DNA of 64,000 bases, taken from JALORV01 sp963791235 (lineage in GTDB: Bacteria; Pseudomonadota; Gammaproteobacteria; Burkholderiales; Burkholderiaceae_F). The DNA is taken from assembly GCA_963791235.1 (NCBI GenBank), contig CAWBRW010000026.1, forward strand, positions 1-64,000. Direction: 5' to 3'. The translations under genes and the position numbers were made by a program. This document shows, in pieces, positions 52,080-61,080 of the stretch; the stretch's first letter is position 1, and each line of letters opens with the position of its first letter. The notes below the pieces were generated by a model. That model did not search any database. It was given only the letters and a program-made list of their open reading frames with translations, and had not been told where the DNA came from.

Positions 52080-52844
52080 TTAGGGCATCAGCTGGCCGCC
52101 ATTGACTTCGATGATCTGTCCGGTCACATAGCCGCTCAGGTCATCGGACGCGAGGTACAGGAACGCGCCGGCGCACTCGTCAGCGGTGCCCAGGCGGCCC
52201 ATCGGCACGGTGGTCTTGAGTGCCTCGAGCGTGGCGGGCGGCGTATGCCGATCATGCAGCGGCGTCAGGATCACTCCGGGCGCCACGCCGTTGACGCGCA
52301 CCCGGTCGCCGACGAACTCCTTTGCGAGTCCGCGCGTGAGGGTGCTGATGAAGCCTTTGGTTGCGGCATACAGTACAACGCCCGGACCGCCACCGTTGCG
52401 CGCGGCGATCGACGTGACGTTGATGATGTTGCCGCCGCCTTGCGAACGGAACACGCCGATGACGGCCTGGCACATGGCAACGACGGAGCGGACATTGAGC
52501 TGCAGCATCGCCTCGAACTCGTCCTCGGACCATGCGGCGAGCGGCTTGCGATCGAAGACGTTGCCGGCATTGTTGACGAGCACGTCGATTCGCCCGTAGT
52601 GCCGCTGCACTTCGTGCACGAGCCGCGCCGGCTCGCCCGCCTGCATCATGTCGGCGCGGAACAGCGCCGCGCGGCCGCCGGCCTCCGCGATGTCTGCGAC
52701 GACGGTACGCGCCGGCGCCTCGCTGGCGTGGTAATGCACCGCCACCTGCGCCCCGGCGCGGCCAAACGCACGCGCGGCCGCCGCCCCGATGCCTGTGCTC
52801 GAGCCCGTGACCAGGACCACTTTCTCCTTCAGGTCATCCATCAT
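52080..52844 (-). CDS. short-chain dehydrogenase/reductase
   Basis: 254 residues; two adjacent ATG codons (52844 and 52841) follow GAGGA. Rossmann motif VVLVTGSSTGIGAAAARAFG, NNAGNVFDRKPLAAW, catalytic Ser in INVTSIAARNGGG and YxxxK in VLYAATKGFIST. The Arg- and His-containing tail of strand 2 (VAVHYHAS) suggests NADP use is possible. The substrate is unknown. It is the promoter-distal gene of a five-gene minus-strand operon starting with the SDR at 55807. Confidence 0.93.
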   Translation of the reverse strand: MMDDLKEKVVLVTGSSTGIGAAAARAFGRAGAQVAVHYHASEAPARTVVADIAEAGGRAALFRADMMQAGEPARLVHEVQRHYGRIDVLVNNAGNVFDRKPLAAWSEDEFEAMLQLNVRSVVAMCQAVIGVFRSQGGGNIINVTSIAARNGGGPGVVLYAATKGFISTLTRGLAKEFVGDRVRVNGVAPGVILTPLHDRHTPPATLEALKTTVPMGRLGTADECAGAFLYLASDDLSGYVTGQIIEVNGGQLMP

Positions 52845-52851
52845 CGCGTCC

Positions 52852-53788
52852 TCATGTGACAGGTGTGATGAGCGGCCGACCGGCGACGTAGGCCGCGACG
52901 TTGTCGACGACGAGCTTGCCCATGGCCGCGCGGGTCTCGCGGGTGGCACTCGCCTGATGCGGTTGCAGCACGACGTTGTCGAGCCGGAACAGCGCTTCGG
53001 GCACGTTCGGCTCGTCGACGAACACATCGAGTCCGGCGCCGCCGAGCCGGCCCGTCGTCAGCAGCTCGACCAGCGCGGTTTCATCCACCACTGAGCCGCG
53101 CGCGATGTTGATGAGCACGCTCTCAGGGCCCAGTGCCTCCAGCACGGCGCGGCTGATCAGGCCATGGGTTGCCGCACCGCCCGGGCAGGCGACGATCAGC
53201 ACGTCCACCGCGCGCGCCAGCGCGATGAGGTCAGGCTCGTAGTCGCCACGGCAGGTCCTTGGCGCGCGGGCCGGTCCAGGCGATGGTCATGGCGAACGCG
53301 GCGGCGCGCACTGCTATGGCCTGGCCGATACGCCCCATGCCGACGATGCCCAGCGCCTTGCCGCTCACTTTTGTCTGCACGCCCATCGGGCCACGCTGCC
53401 ACAGGCCGGCGCGGACATAGCGGTCGGCAGCCGAAATGCCGCGCATCGTCGTCAGCATCAGGCCGATCGCCAGGTCGGCCACGTCGTCGGTCAGCACCTC
53501 AGGCGTGTTGGTGACGCTGATGCCACGTTCGCGCGCGGCGGCGAGGTCGATGGCGTCGACACCAACACCGAAGCAGGCGATGAGGCGGAGCCTGGGCAGG
53601 CGCTCCATCAGATCGCGCGAGGCGCCGGCGCCGCCGGTGGTCACGAGGATCTCGGCGCGCGGAGCGAGCTGCGCCAGCAGCTCATCGCGCTCCTTTGCCT
53701 CCCACAGTCGGTGCACGGCGTAGTCCGCCTCGAGCTGCGCCTGGCTCGCGCGGTGGATCGGCGACACCAGCAAGAGGTCACGCTTCAT
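52852..53788 (-). CDS. D-2-hydroxyacid dehydrogenase, glyoxylate/hydroxypyruvate reductase type (one frameshift)
   Basis: From ATG 53788 (MKRDLLLVSPIHRASQAQLE). It contains TTGGAGASRDLMERLPRLRL, the helix DDVADLAIGLMLTTMRGI, the NAD motif KALGIVGMGRIGQAIAVRAA, catalytic Arg in LINIARGSVVDETALVELL, Glu in VDEPNVPEALF and His in VVLQPHQASAT. The 937-base span is one base over 312 codons. The shift is +1 near 53250 (CCGTGGCGACTACGAG). It may act on glycolate/glyoxylate or lactate/pyruvate. It overlaps the upstream Ldh2-type gene by four bases. Confidence 0.9.
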
Positions 53789-54855
53789 CGGGTCTCCGGC
53801 AATTGAACGCCAAGGCGCGCCGACCAGGCAGCGAACTCCGCCCACAGGCCCGGTTCGATCGGTATGCCCTCACGGGCGCGGACTGCAGCGCGGCGTTCCT
53901 CGGGCTCTCCGGGGTACTGCACATCGCCGGGCTGGCGCCGCAGCGTCGCGATCAGATCGCGCACCGTCGCGGCCAGCGTCGAGCCGCCGGCAAAACGCAT
54001 CGGATCGAGCGCCATCACCAGCGAGCCTAGATGACGCTGCGCGTGCAGGTCGGAGAACATCGGCGCTATGCGATCCGCATAGGGCATGCCGTTGAGCGGC
54101 CCGCACAGCAACTCGATCATCAGCGCCAGCGCATAGCCCTTGTGGCCGTACTCGCTGCCGCCGAGGGGCAGTAATGCCGCCGCGTCGCCGGCGCTGCGGG
54201 TCGGCACACCTTCGCCATCGATTGCCACTCCCGCAGGTAACGCGTGGCCTTCGCGACGGGCGTTCATCACGCGGTTCCAAGGGATCGAGCTGGTCGCCAT
54301 GTCCAGGCAGATCGGCGAACCGTCGGCATTCGGGAAGGCAATCGACAGCGGGTTGGTGCCAAGCAGTTTCCTTGCGCCGCCGAAGGGAGCGACGATCGAG
54401 TCGGCGTGCGTGAAGGCAATGCCGATCAGCCCTTCTGCGGCCGCCTGGCGGGTGTACAGGCCGATGGCCCCGCAATGCGAGGACTCGCCGATGCCAACGA
54501 TGCCGACCCCATTGGCCCGGGCAAGCCCGATCGCGTGCACCATTGCTGCGGTACAGACGACGATGCCGAGGCCGTGTCCGCCGTCCATGGTCGCCGTGCA
54601 GGGCCCGCTCCCCGTGATCCGCAGCGTCGGCTTTGCGGCGATCGACCCGGCCTGGATGCGCGCCATGTAGTGGCCGAGCCGGGCGATGCCGTGCGAGTCG
54701 ATGCCCCAGAGGCTGGTCTGCACGAGGGACCGCGCGACCGTCTCGGCCTCCTGAGTGCCGACACCGACACGCGTCAGGCAGGCAATCGCCCAGGCCGTCA
54801 GGGCCGACGCGGACACATGCCGCGATGCCGGCGCGGCAGAAATGTCGCCGGCCAC
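53785..54855 (-). CDS. malate/L-lactate dehydrogenase family (Ldh2) oxidoreductase, second copy
   Basis: About 356 residues from GTG 54855, four bases after the stop of the FAH gene; a later start is possible. Family motifs: SLWGIDSHGIARLGHYMARI, SSHCGAIGLYTRQAAAEGLI, LLGTNPLSIAFPNADGSPIC and GSEYGHKGYALALMIELLCG. It is a clear relative of the gene at 42423-43476, which lies in the other half of the island. The frame is intact. Confidence 0.9.
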   Translation of the reverse strand: MAGDISAAPASRHVSASALTAWAIACLTRVGVGTQEAETVARSLVQTSLWGIDSHGIARLGHYMARIQAGSIAAKPTLRITGSGPCTATMDGGHGLGIVVCTAAMVHAIGLARANGVGIVGIGESSHCGAIGLYTRQAAAEGLIGIAFTHADSIVAPFGGARKLLGTNPLSIAFPNADGSPICLDMATSSIPWNRVMNARREGHALPAGVAIDGEGVPTRSAGDAAALLPLGGSEYGHKGYALALMIELLCGPLNGMPYADRIAPMFSDLHAQRHLGSLVMALDPMRFAGGSTLAATVRDLIATLRRQPGDVQYPGEPEERRAAVRAREGIPIEPGLWAEFAAWSARLGVQLPETR

Positions 54856-54859
54856 GCGC

Positions 54860-55707
54860 TCACGCGTGCGCGCGCACGCGTTGCCGCTGCTCACCAAGCC
54901 CGGCGATGCCGAGCGTGACGACATCACCGGCTTTCAGGTATTGCGGTGGCTTGTGGCCCATCCCGACGCCGGGCGGCGTGCCGGTCGTGATGATGTCGCC
55001 CGGCAGCAGCGTCATGAACTGGCTGACGTAGCTCACCAGGTGCGCGACGCCGAAGACCATCGTGCGCGTGTTGCCGCGCTGCATCGACTGGCCGTTGACG
55101 TCGAGCCACATGTCGAGGTTCTGCGGATCGGGCACTTCGTCGCGCGTGACGAGGTAGGGGCCGATCGGACCGAAGGTGTCGCAGCCCTTGCCGCGGTCCC
55201 ACTGGCTGCCGCGCTCGAGCTGGAAATTGCGCTCGGAGACATCGTTGATCACGCAGTAGCCGGCGACGTGATCGAGCGCCTTGTCCTTGGCGACATACTG
55301 GGCCTTGGTGCCGATCACGACGCCAAGTTCGACCTCCCAGTCCGTCTTGGTCGAGCTGCGCGGGATCGACGATGTCGTCGCTCGGCCCGTTGATGCAGGT
55401 GGTCGCCTTCGAGAACAGGATCGGCTCGCTCGGCACCGGCACCCCGGACTCGGCCGCGTGGTCGGCGTAGTTCAGCCCGATCGCGATGAACTTGCTGATG
55501 CCCAGATACGGCACGCCCAGGCGCGGCGTGCCAGCTCACCAACGGCAGCGACTCCGGGTTGATCTTCGCCAGCTTCGCAAGCCCCTTGTCCGACAGGTGC
55601 TCGCTCGTCACATGCCCGACGACGCCCGACAGGTCGCGCAGGCGTCCCTGCCCGTCGAGCAGTCCCGGCTTCTCGAAGCCCGCGGGCCCAAAGCGCAACA
55701 GTTTCAT
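54860..55707 (-). CDS. fumarylacetoacetate hydrolase family protein, likely 2,4-diketo-3-deoxyaldonate hydrolase (two frameshifts)
   Basis: From ATG 55707 (MKLLRFGPAGFEKPGLLDGQ) to KFIAIGLNYADHAAESGVPV, then KTDWEVELGVVIGTKAQYV, YCVINDVSERNFQLERGSQW and a tail with LLPGDIITTGTPPGVGMGHK. The acidic metal-binding residues of the FAH fold are in WEVELGVV and downstream. Two +1 shifts, near 55530 and 55370, disrupt it; corrected length is 281 residues. It stands next to an SDR like 2-keto-3-deoxy-L-fuconate dehydrogenase. Such pairs cleave 2,4-diketo-3-deoxyaldonates to pyruvate and a hydroxyacid. Confidence 0.87.
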
Positions 55708-55734
55708 GGCATGCCTTTACGTCGCAGTTGTAAT

Positions 55735-55768
55735 GAAAAAATCGTCTGGCTCCGCCAGCGATTTTTTC
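55735..55768 (-). terminator. terminator-like hairpin with A/T flanks
   Basis: GAAAAAATCG and CTGGC (55735-55750) pair with GCCAG and CGATTTTTTC (55754-55768) around a TCC loop, with one bulged T. On the minus strand the stem ends in a run of T residues, as in an intrinsic terminator. It sits between the SDR stop and the FAH start and may reduce readthrough into the FAH gene. Confidence 0.65.
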
Positions 55769-55777
55769 TGACTAGTC

Positions 55778-55805
55778 GGACAAAAGTAGGTTTCCACTTT
55801 TGTCC
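55778..55805. repeat. perfect 10-bp inverted repeat abutting the SDR stop
   Basis: GGACAAAAGT (55778-55787) and ACTTTTGTCC (55796-55805) form a perfect stem with an 8-base loop AGGTTTCC, ending two bases from the SDR stop codon. With the adjacent terminator-like hairpin it makes a tandem structure. It could be a processing or stability element. Confidence 0.6.
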
Positions 55806-55806
55806 G

Positions 55807-56541
55807 TCACAAACTCATTCCCCCGTCGACGAAGATCGCCTGACCCGTCATGAACGACGACTCGTCGGACACGAGATAAACAAACGTCTCGGCGATCTCC
55901 TCGGCTGTCGCGAGTCGTCCCATCGGCTGGCGCGCGATGAAATCCTTGCGGGCCTGCACCGGATCGGCAAACGCCTGAATGCGATCCCCGAGCGACGGCG
56001 TGTCGACCGTACCGGGACACACACAGTTCACGCGTATCCCCTGCTTGACGTGGTCGATCGCCAGCGCACGCGTGAAGCCGGCCACCGCGGCCTTGCTCGC
56101 CGCGTAGGCGAGGCGGTTCGGCGCTGCCTTGTGCGCACCCAATACCGAAGCCATGTTGAGGATCACCCCGCCGCCGGCAGCGATCATCTTGGGCAGCATG
56201 GCCTTCGTCAGGACGAACATGCTGCGCACATTCAGGTCAAAGCTGAAATCCCAGTCGGCGATCCCGCACTCGAGGATCGTGCCCTGGTGCACGGTGCCGG
56301 CACAGTTGAAGAGGATGTCGACCGGGCCGGTGCGTTCGACGAAAGCCTGCACGGCCGCATCGTCGAGGACATCGAGCTGCCTGGTCGCAACGTCGGACGG
56401 CAGGCCGGCGAGCAGTTCCGGCTTCAGATCGGTGGCGGTAACGCGCGCCCCTTCCCGGGCGAAGGCCATTACTGCGGCGCGTCCCATGCCCTGGCCGGCC
56501 GCCGTCACCAGCGCCGACTTGCCCTGCAAACGCCCCGCCAT
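55807..56541 (-). CDS. SDR, 2-keto-3-deoxy-L-fuconate/L-rhamnonate dehydrogenase-like
   Basis: 244 residues from ATG 56541 (MAGRLQGKSALVTAAGQGMG). The sequence follows the BDH2 (DHRS6) and bacterial 2-keto-3-deoxy-L-fuconate dehydrogenase group closely: DWDFSFDLNVRSMFVLTKAM, RVNCVCPGTVDTPSLGDRIQ, ARKDFIARQPMGRLATAEEI and the end MTGQAIFVDGGMSL. Catalytic Ser is in LNMASVLGAHK and YxxxK in YAASKAAV. With the FAH gene downstream it suggests the 4-oxidation and hydrolysis route for 2-keto-3-deoxy sugar acids. It is divergent from the GntR gene. Confidence 0.88.
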   Translation of the reverse strand: MAGRLQGKSALVTAAGQGMGRAAVMAFAREGARVTATDLKPELLAGLPSDVATRQLDVLDDAAVQAFVERTGPVDILFNCAGTVHQGTILECGIADWDFSFDLNVRSMFVLTKAMLPKMIAAGGGVILNMASVLGAHKAAPNRLAYAASKAAVAGFTRALAIDHVKQGIRVNCVCPGTVDTPSLGDRIQAFADPVQARKDFIARQPMGRLATAEEIAETFVYLVSDESSFMTGQAIFVDGGMSL

Positions 56542-56610
56542 CGTCCTTCCTCCGCTGCTCTGTTCTGCGGCTTGACACCCCGGGGTGTGCATGTGAAGCT
56601 AGCCGCGCAA

Positions 56611-56630
56611 TTGGTCTGACCACTTGACCA
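56611..56630. promoter_or_regulatory. candidate GntR/FadR-type operator, copy 2
   Basis: TTGGTCTGACCACTTGACCA lies between the divergent SDR (start 56541) and GntR (start 56712) genes. The core TGGTC-T-GACCA is a perfect 11-base palindrome. Eighteen of nineteen bases match copy 1 at 44282-44300, including the CTTGACC arm. Confidence 0.78.
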
Positions 56631-56711
56631 GTGCGCGGCAGTGTAAGCGGCGTGGCTCTGCGCTGTCCAGCCTGCTGGCAACAACACTGCACAGGAGCAC
56701 CACCCCACGTC

Positions 56712-57422
56712 ATGCCGATCAAGGCCGTCGAACCGCAGCGGCTGTACCGCCGCATCGCCGAACAGATCTCCCGGCTGATCCGGCGCGGCGAATACAAGCC
56801 CGGCGAACGCCTCCCGCCCGAACGCGATCTGGCACGCCTGCTGGAGGTAAGCCGACCCTCGGTGCGTGAGGCGCTGATCGCGCTCGAGGTCGAGGGCTAT
56901 GTCGAGGTGCGTGTGGGCTCCGGTGTGTACGTCACGCATCGCCGGCCCGCACTGCCCAGCGTCGCTCCGCTGCCCGGCGATTCCGGCCCGTTCGAATTGA
57001 TCGCGGCGCGCCGCCTGCTCGAATCGGAATGTGCGGCGCTGGCCGCGCGCCAGGCGAGTCCTGCACAGATCCGGCGCATGAAGGCGGCCCTGACAGCGAT
57101 GGAGCGCGACCGCCGGCGTGCCGTGATGCCGCTCGACAACGACCGGCGTTTCCACCTCGAAATCGCCGAAGCCAGCGGCAACAGTGCATTGGCCCTGGCG
57201 GTGCGCACGCTCTGGGACCAGCGCACCGGCCCGCTGTTCCTGCGACTCGAACGCCATTTCGACACTCCGGACCTCTGGGAGGCGGCGATCGCGGAGCACA
57301 ACGGCGTGATGGCCGCCATAGAAGTTCACGATCCCAGCGGCGCGCGCGCGGCAATGCGTCGCCACATGGACGCGGCGGCGCGGCGCTTCCAGCGCAGCTG
57401 GAGCGCCGCGGCGCCGCGCTGA
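56712..57422 (+). CDS. GntR-family transcriptional regulator, FadR subfamily
   Basis: 236 residues from ATG 56712 (MPIKAVEPQRLYRRIAEQIS). The winged helix-turn-helix is clear (GEYKPGERLPPERDLARLLE, then VSRPSVREALIALEVEGYV). The C-terminal all-helical FCD domain (residues about 85-220) has the expected RRLLESECAALAARQ, a histidine in DNDRRFHLEIAEASGNSALA and EHNGVMAAI, residues that commonly hold a metal and an organic acid ligand. It probably represses the island genes and responds to a sugar-acid intermediate. The next gene, a TRAP small subunit, starts 53 bases later. Confidence 0.95.
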   Translation: MPIKAVEPQRLYRRIAEQISRLIRRGEYKPGERLPPERDLARLLEVSRPSVREALIALEVEGYVEVRVGSGVYVTHRRPALPSVAPLPGDSGPFELIAARRLLESECAALAARQASPAQIRRMKAALTAMERDRRRAVMPLDNDRRFHLEIAEASGNSALALAVRTLWDQRTGPLFLRLERHFDTPDLWEAAIAEHNGVMAAIEVHDPSGARAAMRRHMDAAARRFQRSWSAAAPR

Positions 57423-57474
57423 CAGACGAAAGACAACGAGCGGTGCGGTGCCAACGGCACCGCCAGGAAAGCGC

Positions 57475-58077
57475 ATGCAACCGACGAGCGAAGGACCGCA
57501 GGAACACGTGCTCACCGCCAGCGGTGAGTTCGATGTCCATGACGAGCCCATCGACCTCGGCATCTACCACTTCGAGGACTGGGTCTCGTTCGCGTTCTTC
57601 TGGCTGCTCGCCGGAACCGTGTTCCTGCAGTTCTTCACGCGCTACGCGCTCAACGATTCGGCCGGCTGGACCGAGGAGATCGCGCGCTATCTGCTGATCT
57701 GCACGGTGTTCATTGGCGCGGCAGTGAGCGTGCGCAAGAACAACCACATTCACGTCGACTTCTTCTACCGCATCCTGCCGAAGCGGCTGATGCGCGTGAT
57801 GTCGACGCTGGTCGACGCGGCCCGCATCTCCTTCTTTGCCTACGCCACCTGGCTGACGTACTCCCTGATACAGCGCATCGGCAGCCAGCGCATGGCCGTT
57901 GTCGATCTGCCGATCGGGATCATGTACAGCGTGGTGCTCGCCGGATTCGCGCTGATGACCTGGCGCGCGATCGGCGTGGCACACGCCAACTGGAAGCGCG
58001 GAGCGTCGGTGCTCGAGCGCCCGGAACTCATCGATATCCCGGGCGAGTCGACAGCCGCGACGGAAAGTCGGACGTGA
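57475..58077 (+). CDS. dctQ: TRAP transporter small permease subunit (DctQ)
   Basis: 200 residues from ATG 57475 (MQPTSEGPQEHVLTASGEFD). It has four membrane helices and the family segment GWTEEIARYLLICTVFIGAA with VRKNNHIHVDFFYRILP. TRAP systems import organic acids using an ion gradient. It overlaps the large subunit gene by four bases (GTGA). Confidence 0.93.
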   Translation: MQPTSEGPQEHVLTASGEFDVHDEPIDLGIYHFEDWVSFAFFWLLAGTVFLQFFTRYALNDSAGWTEEIARYLLICTVFIGAAVSVRKNNHIHVDFFYRILPKRLMRVMSTLVDAARISFFAYATWLTYSLIQRIGSQRMAVVDLPIGIMYSVVLAGFALMTWRAIGVAHANWKRGASVLERPELIDIPGESTAATESRT

Positions 58078-59480
58078 GTCCAGGCGCGTTCAAGCTGCTG
58101 TTTCTCGGCCTGATGGGCTCGGGTATCCCCGTGGCCATCGCGATGGCCGGGTCGTCGCTGATCTTCGTGATGGCCACCGGCACGGTGCCGGACTTCGTCG
58201 TGATCCATCGCATGGTGAACGGCATCGACTCGTTCCCGCTGCTGGCGGTGCCGTTCTTCATCCTCGCCGGCAACCTGATGAACTCGGCCGGAATCACGAA
58301 CCGCATCTACAACTTTGCGCTTGCGCTGGTCGGCTGGCTGCGCGGCGGGCTCGGCCACGTGAACGTGCTGGGCTCGATGATCTTCGCCGGCATGTCGGGC
58401 ACCGCGATCGGCGATGCCGCCGGCCTCGGCACGATCGAGATCAAGGCGATGAAGGACCACGGCTACAGCGCCGAGTTCGCCGTCGGCGTCACCGCTGCGT
58501 CGGCCACGCTCGGCCCGATCATTCCGCCATCGCTGCCGTTCGTGATCTACGCGATGTTCGCCAACGTCTCGGTCGGTGCGCTGTTCCTGGCGGGCATCCT
58601 GCCTGGCGCGGTGATGGCACTGCTGATGATGCTCACCGTGGCGTACTTCGCGCACAAGAACAAGTGGGGCGGGGACATCCGCTTCGAGTGGGCACGCATC
58701 ATCAAGGCGCTGACGGAACTGCTGGTCGTGGCGCTGTTCCCGGTCATCATCTGGGTGCTGACCACCCAGGCGGGATGGCCGCACGTGCCGACGGTGGCCG
58801 GCGCGCTCGTCGTCCTGCTCATTGCCGACCGCTTGTTCCGTTTCAACGCCGTGCTGCCGATCATGACGCCGGTGCTGCTGATCGGCGGCATGACGGCGGG
58901 TGTGTTCACAGCCACCGAAGGCGCAATTGCGGCCTGCGTATGGTCGCTGTTCCTCGGCCTCTTCTGGTTCCGTTCGCTCAACTGGAAACTGCTGATCAAG
59001 GTCTCGATGGACACGATCGAGACGACGTCGATCGTGCTGCTGATCGTCGCGGCGGCCTCGATCTTCGGCTGGATGCTGACGGTGACCAAGACCACCGAGA
59101 TGATCGCGGGCTGGGTGCTGGCCTTCACGACCGACCCGTGGATGTTCCTGCTGCTCGCCAATCTGCTGATGCTGTTCGTCGGTTGCTTCCTCGAGCCGAC
59201 GGCGGCGATCACGATCCTGGTGCCGATCCTGCTGCCGATCGTGCGGCAACTGGGGATCGACCCGGTTCACTTCGGACTCATCATGGTGTTGAATCTGATG
59301 ATCGGGCTGCTGCATCCGCCGATGGGACTGGTGTTGTTCGTGCTGGCGCGGGTGGCCAAGCTGTCGATCGAGCGCACGACGATGGCGATCCTGCCCTGGC
59401 TGGTCCCGCTGCTGGTGAGCCTCGGACTCGTGACCTATCTGCCGTCGATCAGCCTGTGGCTGCCGCGGCAGTTTCTTTAA
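58074..59480 (+). CDS. dctM: TRAP transporter large permease subunit (DctM)
   Basis: 468 residues from GTG 58074, overlapping the dctQ stop. It has about twelve membrane helices with the DctM signatures PFFILAGNLMNSAGITNRIY, GMSGTAIGDAAGLGTIEIKA and VTAASATLGPIIPPSLPFVI. The C-terminal IDPVHFGLIMVLNLMIGLLH and PPMGLVLFVLARV are typical. Undamaged. Confidence 0.96.
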   Translation: MSPGAFKLLFLGLMGSGIPVAIAMAGSSLIFVMATGTVPDFVVIHRMVNGIDSFPLLAVPFFILAGNLMNSAGITNRIYNFALALVGWLRGGLGHVNVLGSMIFAGMSGTAIGDAAGLGTIEIKAMKDHGYSAEFAVGVTAASATLGPIIPPSLPFVIYAMFANVSVGALFLAGILPGAVMALLMMLTVAYFAHKNKWGGDIRFEWARIIKALTELLVVALFPVIIWVLTTQAGWPHVPTVAGALVVLLIADRLFRFNAVLPIMTPVLLIGGMTAGVFTATEGAIAACVWSLFLGLFWFRSLNWKLLIKVSMDTIETTSIVLLIVAAASIFGWMLTVTKTTEMIAGWVLAFTTDPWMFLLLANLLMLFVGCFLEPTAAITILVPILLPIVRQLGIDPVHFGLIMVLNLMIGLLHPPMGLVLFVLARVAKLSIERTTMAILPWLVPLLVSLGLVTYLPSISLWLPRQFL

Positions 59481-59493
59481 GCGGAGAGCCGTC

Positions 59494-61038
59494 ATGTTGC
59501 AGGAAGTCCCGCTCGTTCTCAGACTCAATCCGGCAGACGATGTCGTCATCGCGCGGCGTCAGTTGGTGGCCGGGACCCTCATCAAGTCGGAGGGCATCAC
59601 CGTCAGCGGGCTCGTGCCGCCCGGCCACAAGGTCGCGACGCGCGCGATCGCCAAGGGCAGTCCGGTGCGCCGCTACAACCAGATCATCGGCTTCGCGACG
59701 CGCGAGATCCGGCCGGGCGAGCACGTGCATCTGCACAACCTTGGCATCGGCGAAGAACACGGCGCCTTCGAGCGCGACTACGCGTTCTGCGCCGACGTCC
59801 GCCTGACACCGGCAGCCGCAACGCCGGCGACCTTCATGGGCATCGTACGTCCCGACGGCCGGGTGGCGACCCGCAACTACGTCGCAATCCTCTCGAGCGT
59901 GAACTGCTCCGCGACAGTCGCGCGCGCGATCGCCGACCGCTTCCGCCGCGACATCTTTCCCGACGCGCTTGCGCCGTACCCGAACGTCGACGGCGTCGTC
60001 GCACTGACGCACGGCACCGGCTGCGGCATGGACATGGGCGAAAGCATGCAGGTCCTGCGCCGTACGATGGCCGGTTACGCACGCCACCCGAACGTCGCTG
60101 CGGTGATCTTCATCGGCCTCGGCTGCGAGGCCAATCAGATCACCTCGCTGTTCGGCGCCGAGAGCCTGCAGGAGGGCGAGCGCATCGCCCGCTACAACAT
60201 GCAGGATGTCGGCGGCACCGCCAAGGCGATCGAGCGCGGCGTCGCGCTGGTGCGCGAAATGCTGCCGGCCGCCAACCGTATCGAGCGCACGCCGGTACCC
60301 GCCAGCCACCTGATGCTCGGCCTGCAGTGCGGCGGCTCCGACGGCTACTCGGGTATCACGGCCAACCCGGCGCTCGGCAACGCGGTCGACCGGCTGGTCG
60401 CGCACGGCGGCACCGCGATCCTGTCGGAGACCCCGGAGATCTACGGCGCCGAGCACCTGCTGACGCGGCGCGCGGTATCGCGCGAGGTCGGCGAAAAGCT
60501 GATCGCCCGCATCAAGTGGTGGGAGGACTACACCGCGCGCAATCACGGCGAGATGAACAACAACCCGTCGCCCGGCAACAAGGCGGGCGGGCTGACGACG
60601 ATCCTCGAAAAATCGCTCGGGGCAGTCGCCAAGGGCGGCACGACCAATCTCGTCGATGTCTACGAGTACGCGCAGCCGGTGACGGCGAAAGGGTTCGTTT
60701 ACATGGACACGCCGGGCTACGACCCGGTATCGGCGACCGGACAGGTGGCCGGGGGAGCGAACATGATCGTGTTCACCACCGGCCGCGGCTCGGCGTACGG
60801 GTGTGCGCCGTCACCGTCGCTGAAGCTCTCGACCAACAGCGAGCTGTGGCAGCGGCAGGAAGAGGACATCGATCTGAACTGCGGCGAGATCGCCGACGGC
60901 GCGGCGACGATCGAGCAGCTCGGTGAGCGCCTGTTCCAGCTGATCCTCGCCACCGCGTCAGGCGACAAGACCAAGAGTGAACGCTTTGGCTACGGCCAGA
61001 GCGAGTTCGTGCCGTGGCAACTCGGCGCAACGATGTAA
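59494..61038 (+). CDS. UxaA-family (altronate/galactarate-type) dehydratase
   Basis: 514 residues from ATG 59494, with GGAGAG upstream. It is full length, with an N-terminal SAF domain (residues about 1-90, RQLVAGTLIKSEGITVSGLV, HNLGIGEEHGAFERDYAF) and the large C-terminal domain (GYRRPDGRVATRNY-like segment GIVRPDGRVATRNYVAILSS). Cysteines in ALTHGTGCGMDMGESMQVL, IGLGCEANQITSLF and GLQCGGSDGYSGITANPALG may bind iron. NNNPSPGNKAGGLTTILEKS is characteristic. It would dehydrate an aldonate such as altronate; the true substrate is open. Confidence 0.92.
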   Translation: MLQEVPLVLRLNPADDVVIARRQLVAGTLIKSEGITVSGLVPPGHKVATRAIAKGSPVRRYNQIIGFATREIRPGEHVHLHNLGIGEEHGAFERDYAFCADVRLTPAAATPATFMGIVRPDGRVATRNYVAILSSVNCSATVARAIADRFRRDIFPDALAPYPNVDGVVALTHGTGCGMDMGESMQVLRRTMAGYARHPNVAAVIFIGLGCEANQITSLFGAESLQEGERIARYNMQDVGGTAKAIERGVALVREMLPAANRIERTPVPASHLMLGLQCGGSDGYSGITANPALGNAVDRLVAHGGTAILSETPEIYGAEHLLTRRAVSREVGEKLIARIKWWEDYTARNHGEMNNNPSPGNKAGGLTTILEKSLGAVAKGGTTNLVDVYEYAQPVTAKGFVYMDTPGYDPVSATGQVAGGANMIVFTTGRGSAYGCAPSPSLKLSTNSELWQRQEEDIDLNCGEIADGAATIEQLGERLFQLILATASGDKTKSERFGYGQSEFVPWQLGATM

Positions 61039-61080
61039 CGCCGTTCGATGAAGTCCCAGCAAGTCCCATCAGGAGGAGAC

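Noticed and set aside
57840..59549. Minus-strand open frame of 569 codons, rich in His, Gln, Asp and Arg, opposite dctM
   Set aside because: Mirror image of membrane-helix codons on the plus strand; composition is typical of an antisense shadow.
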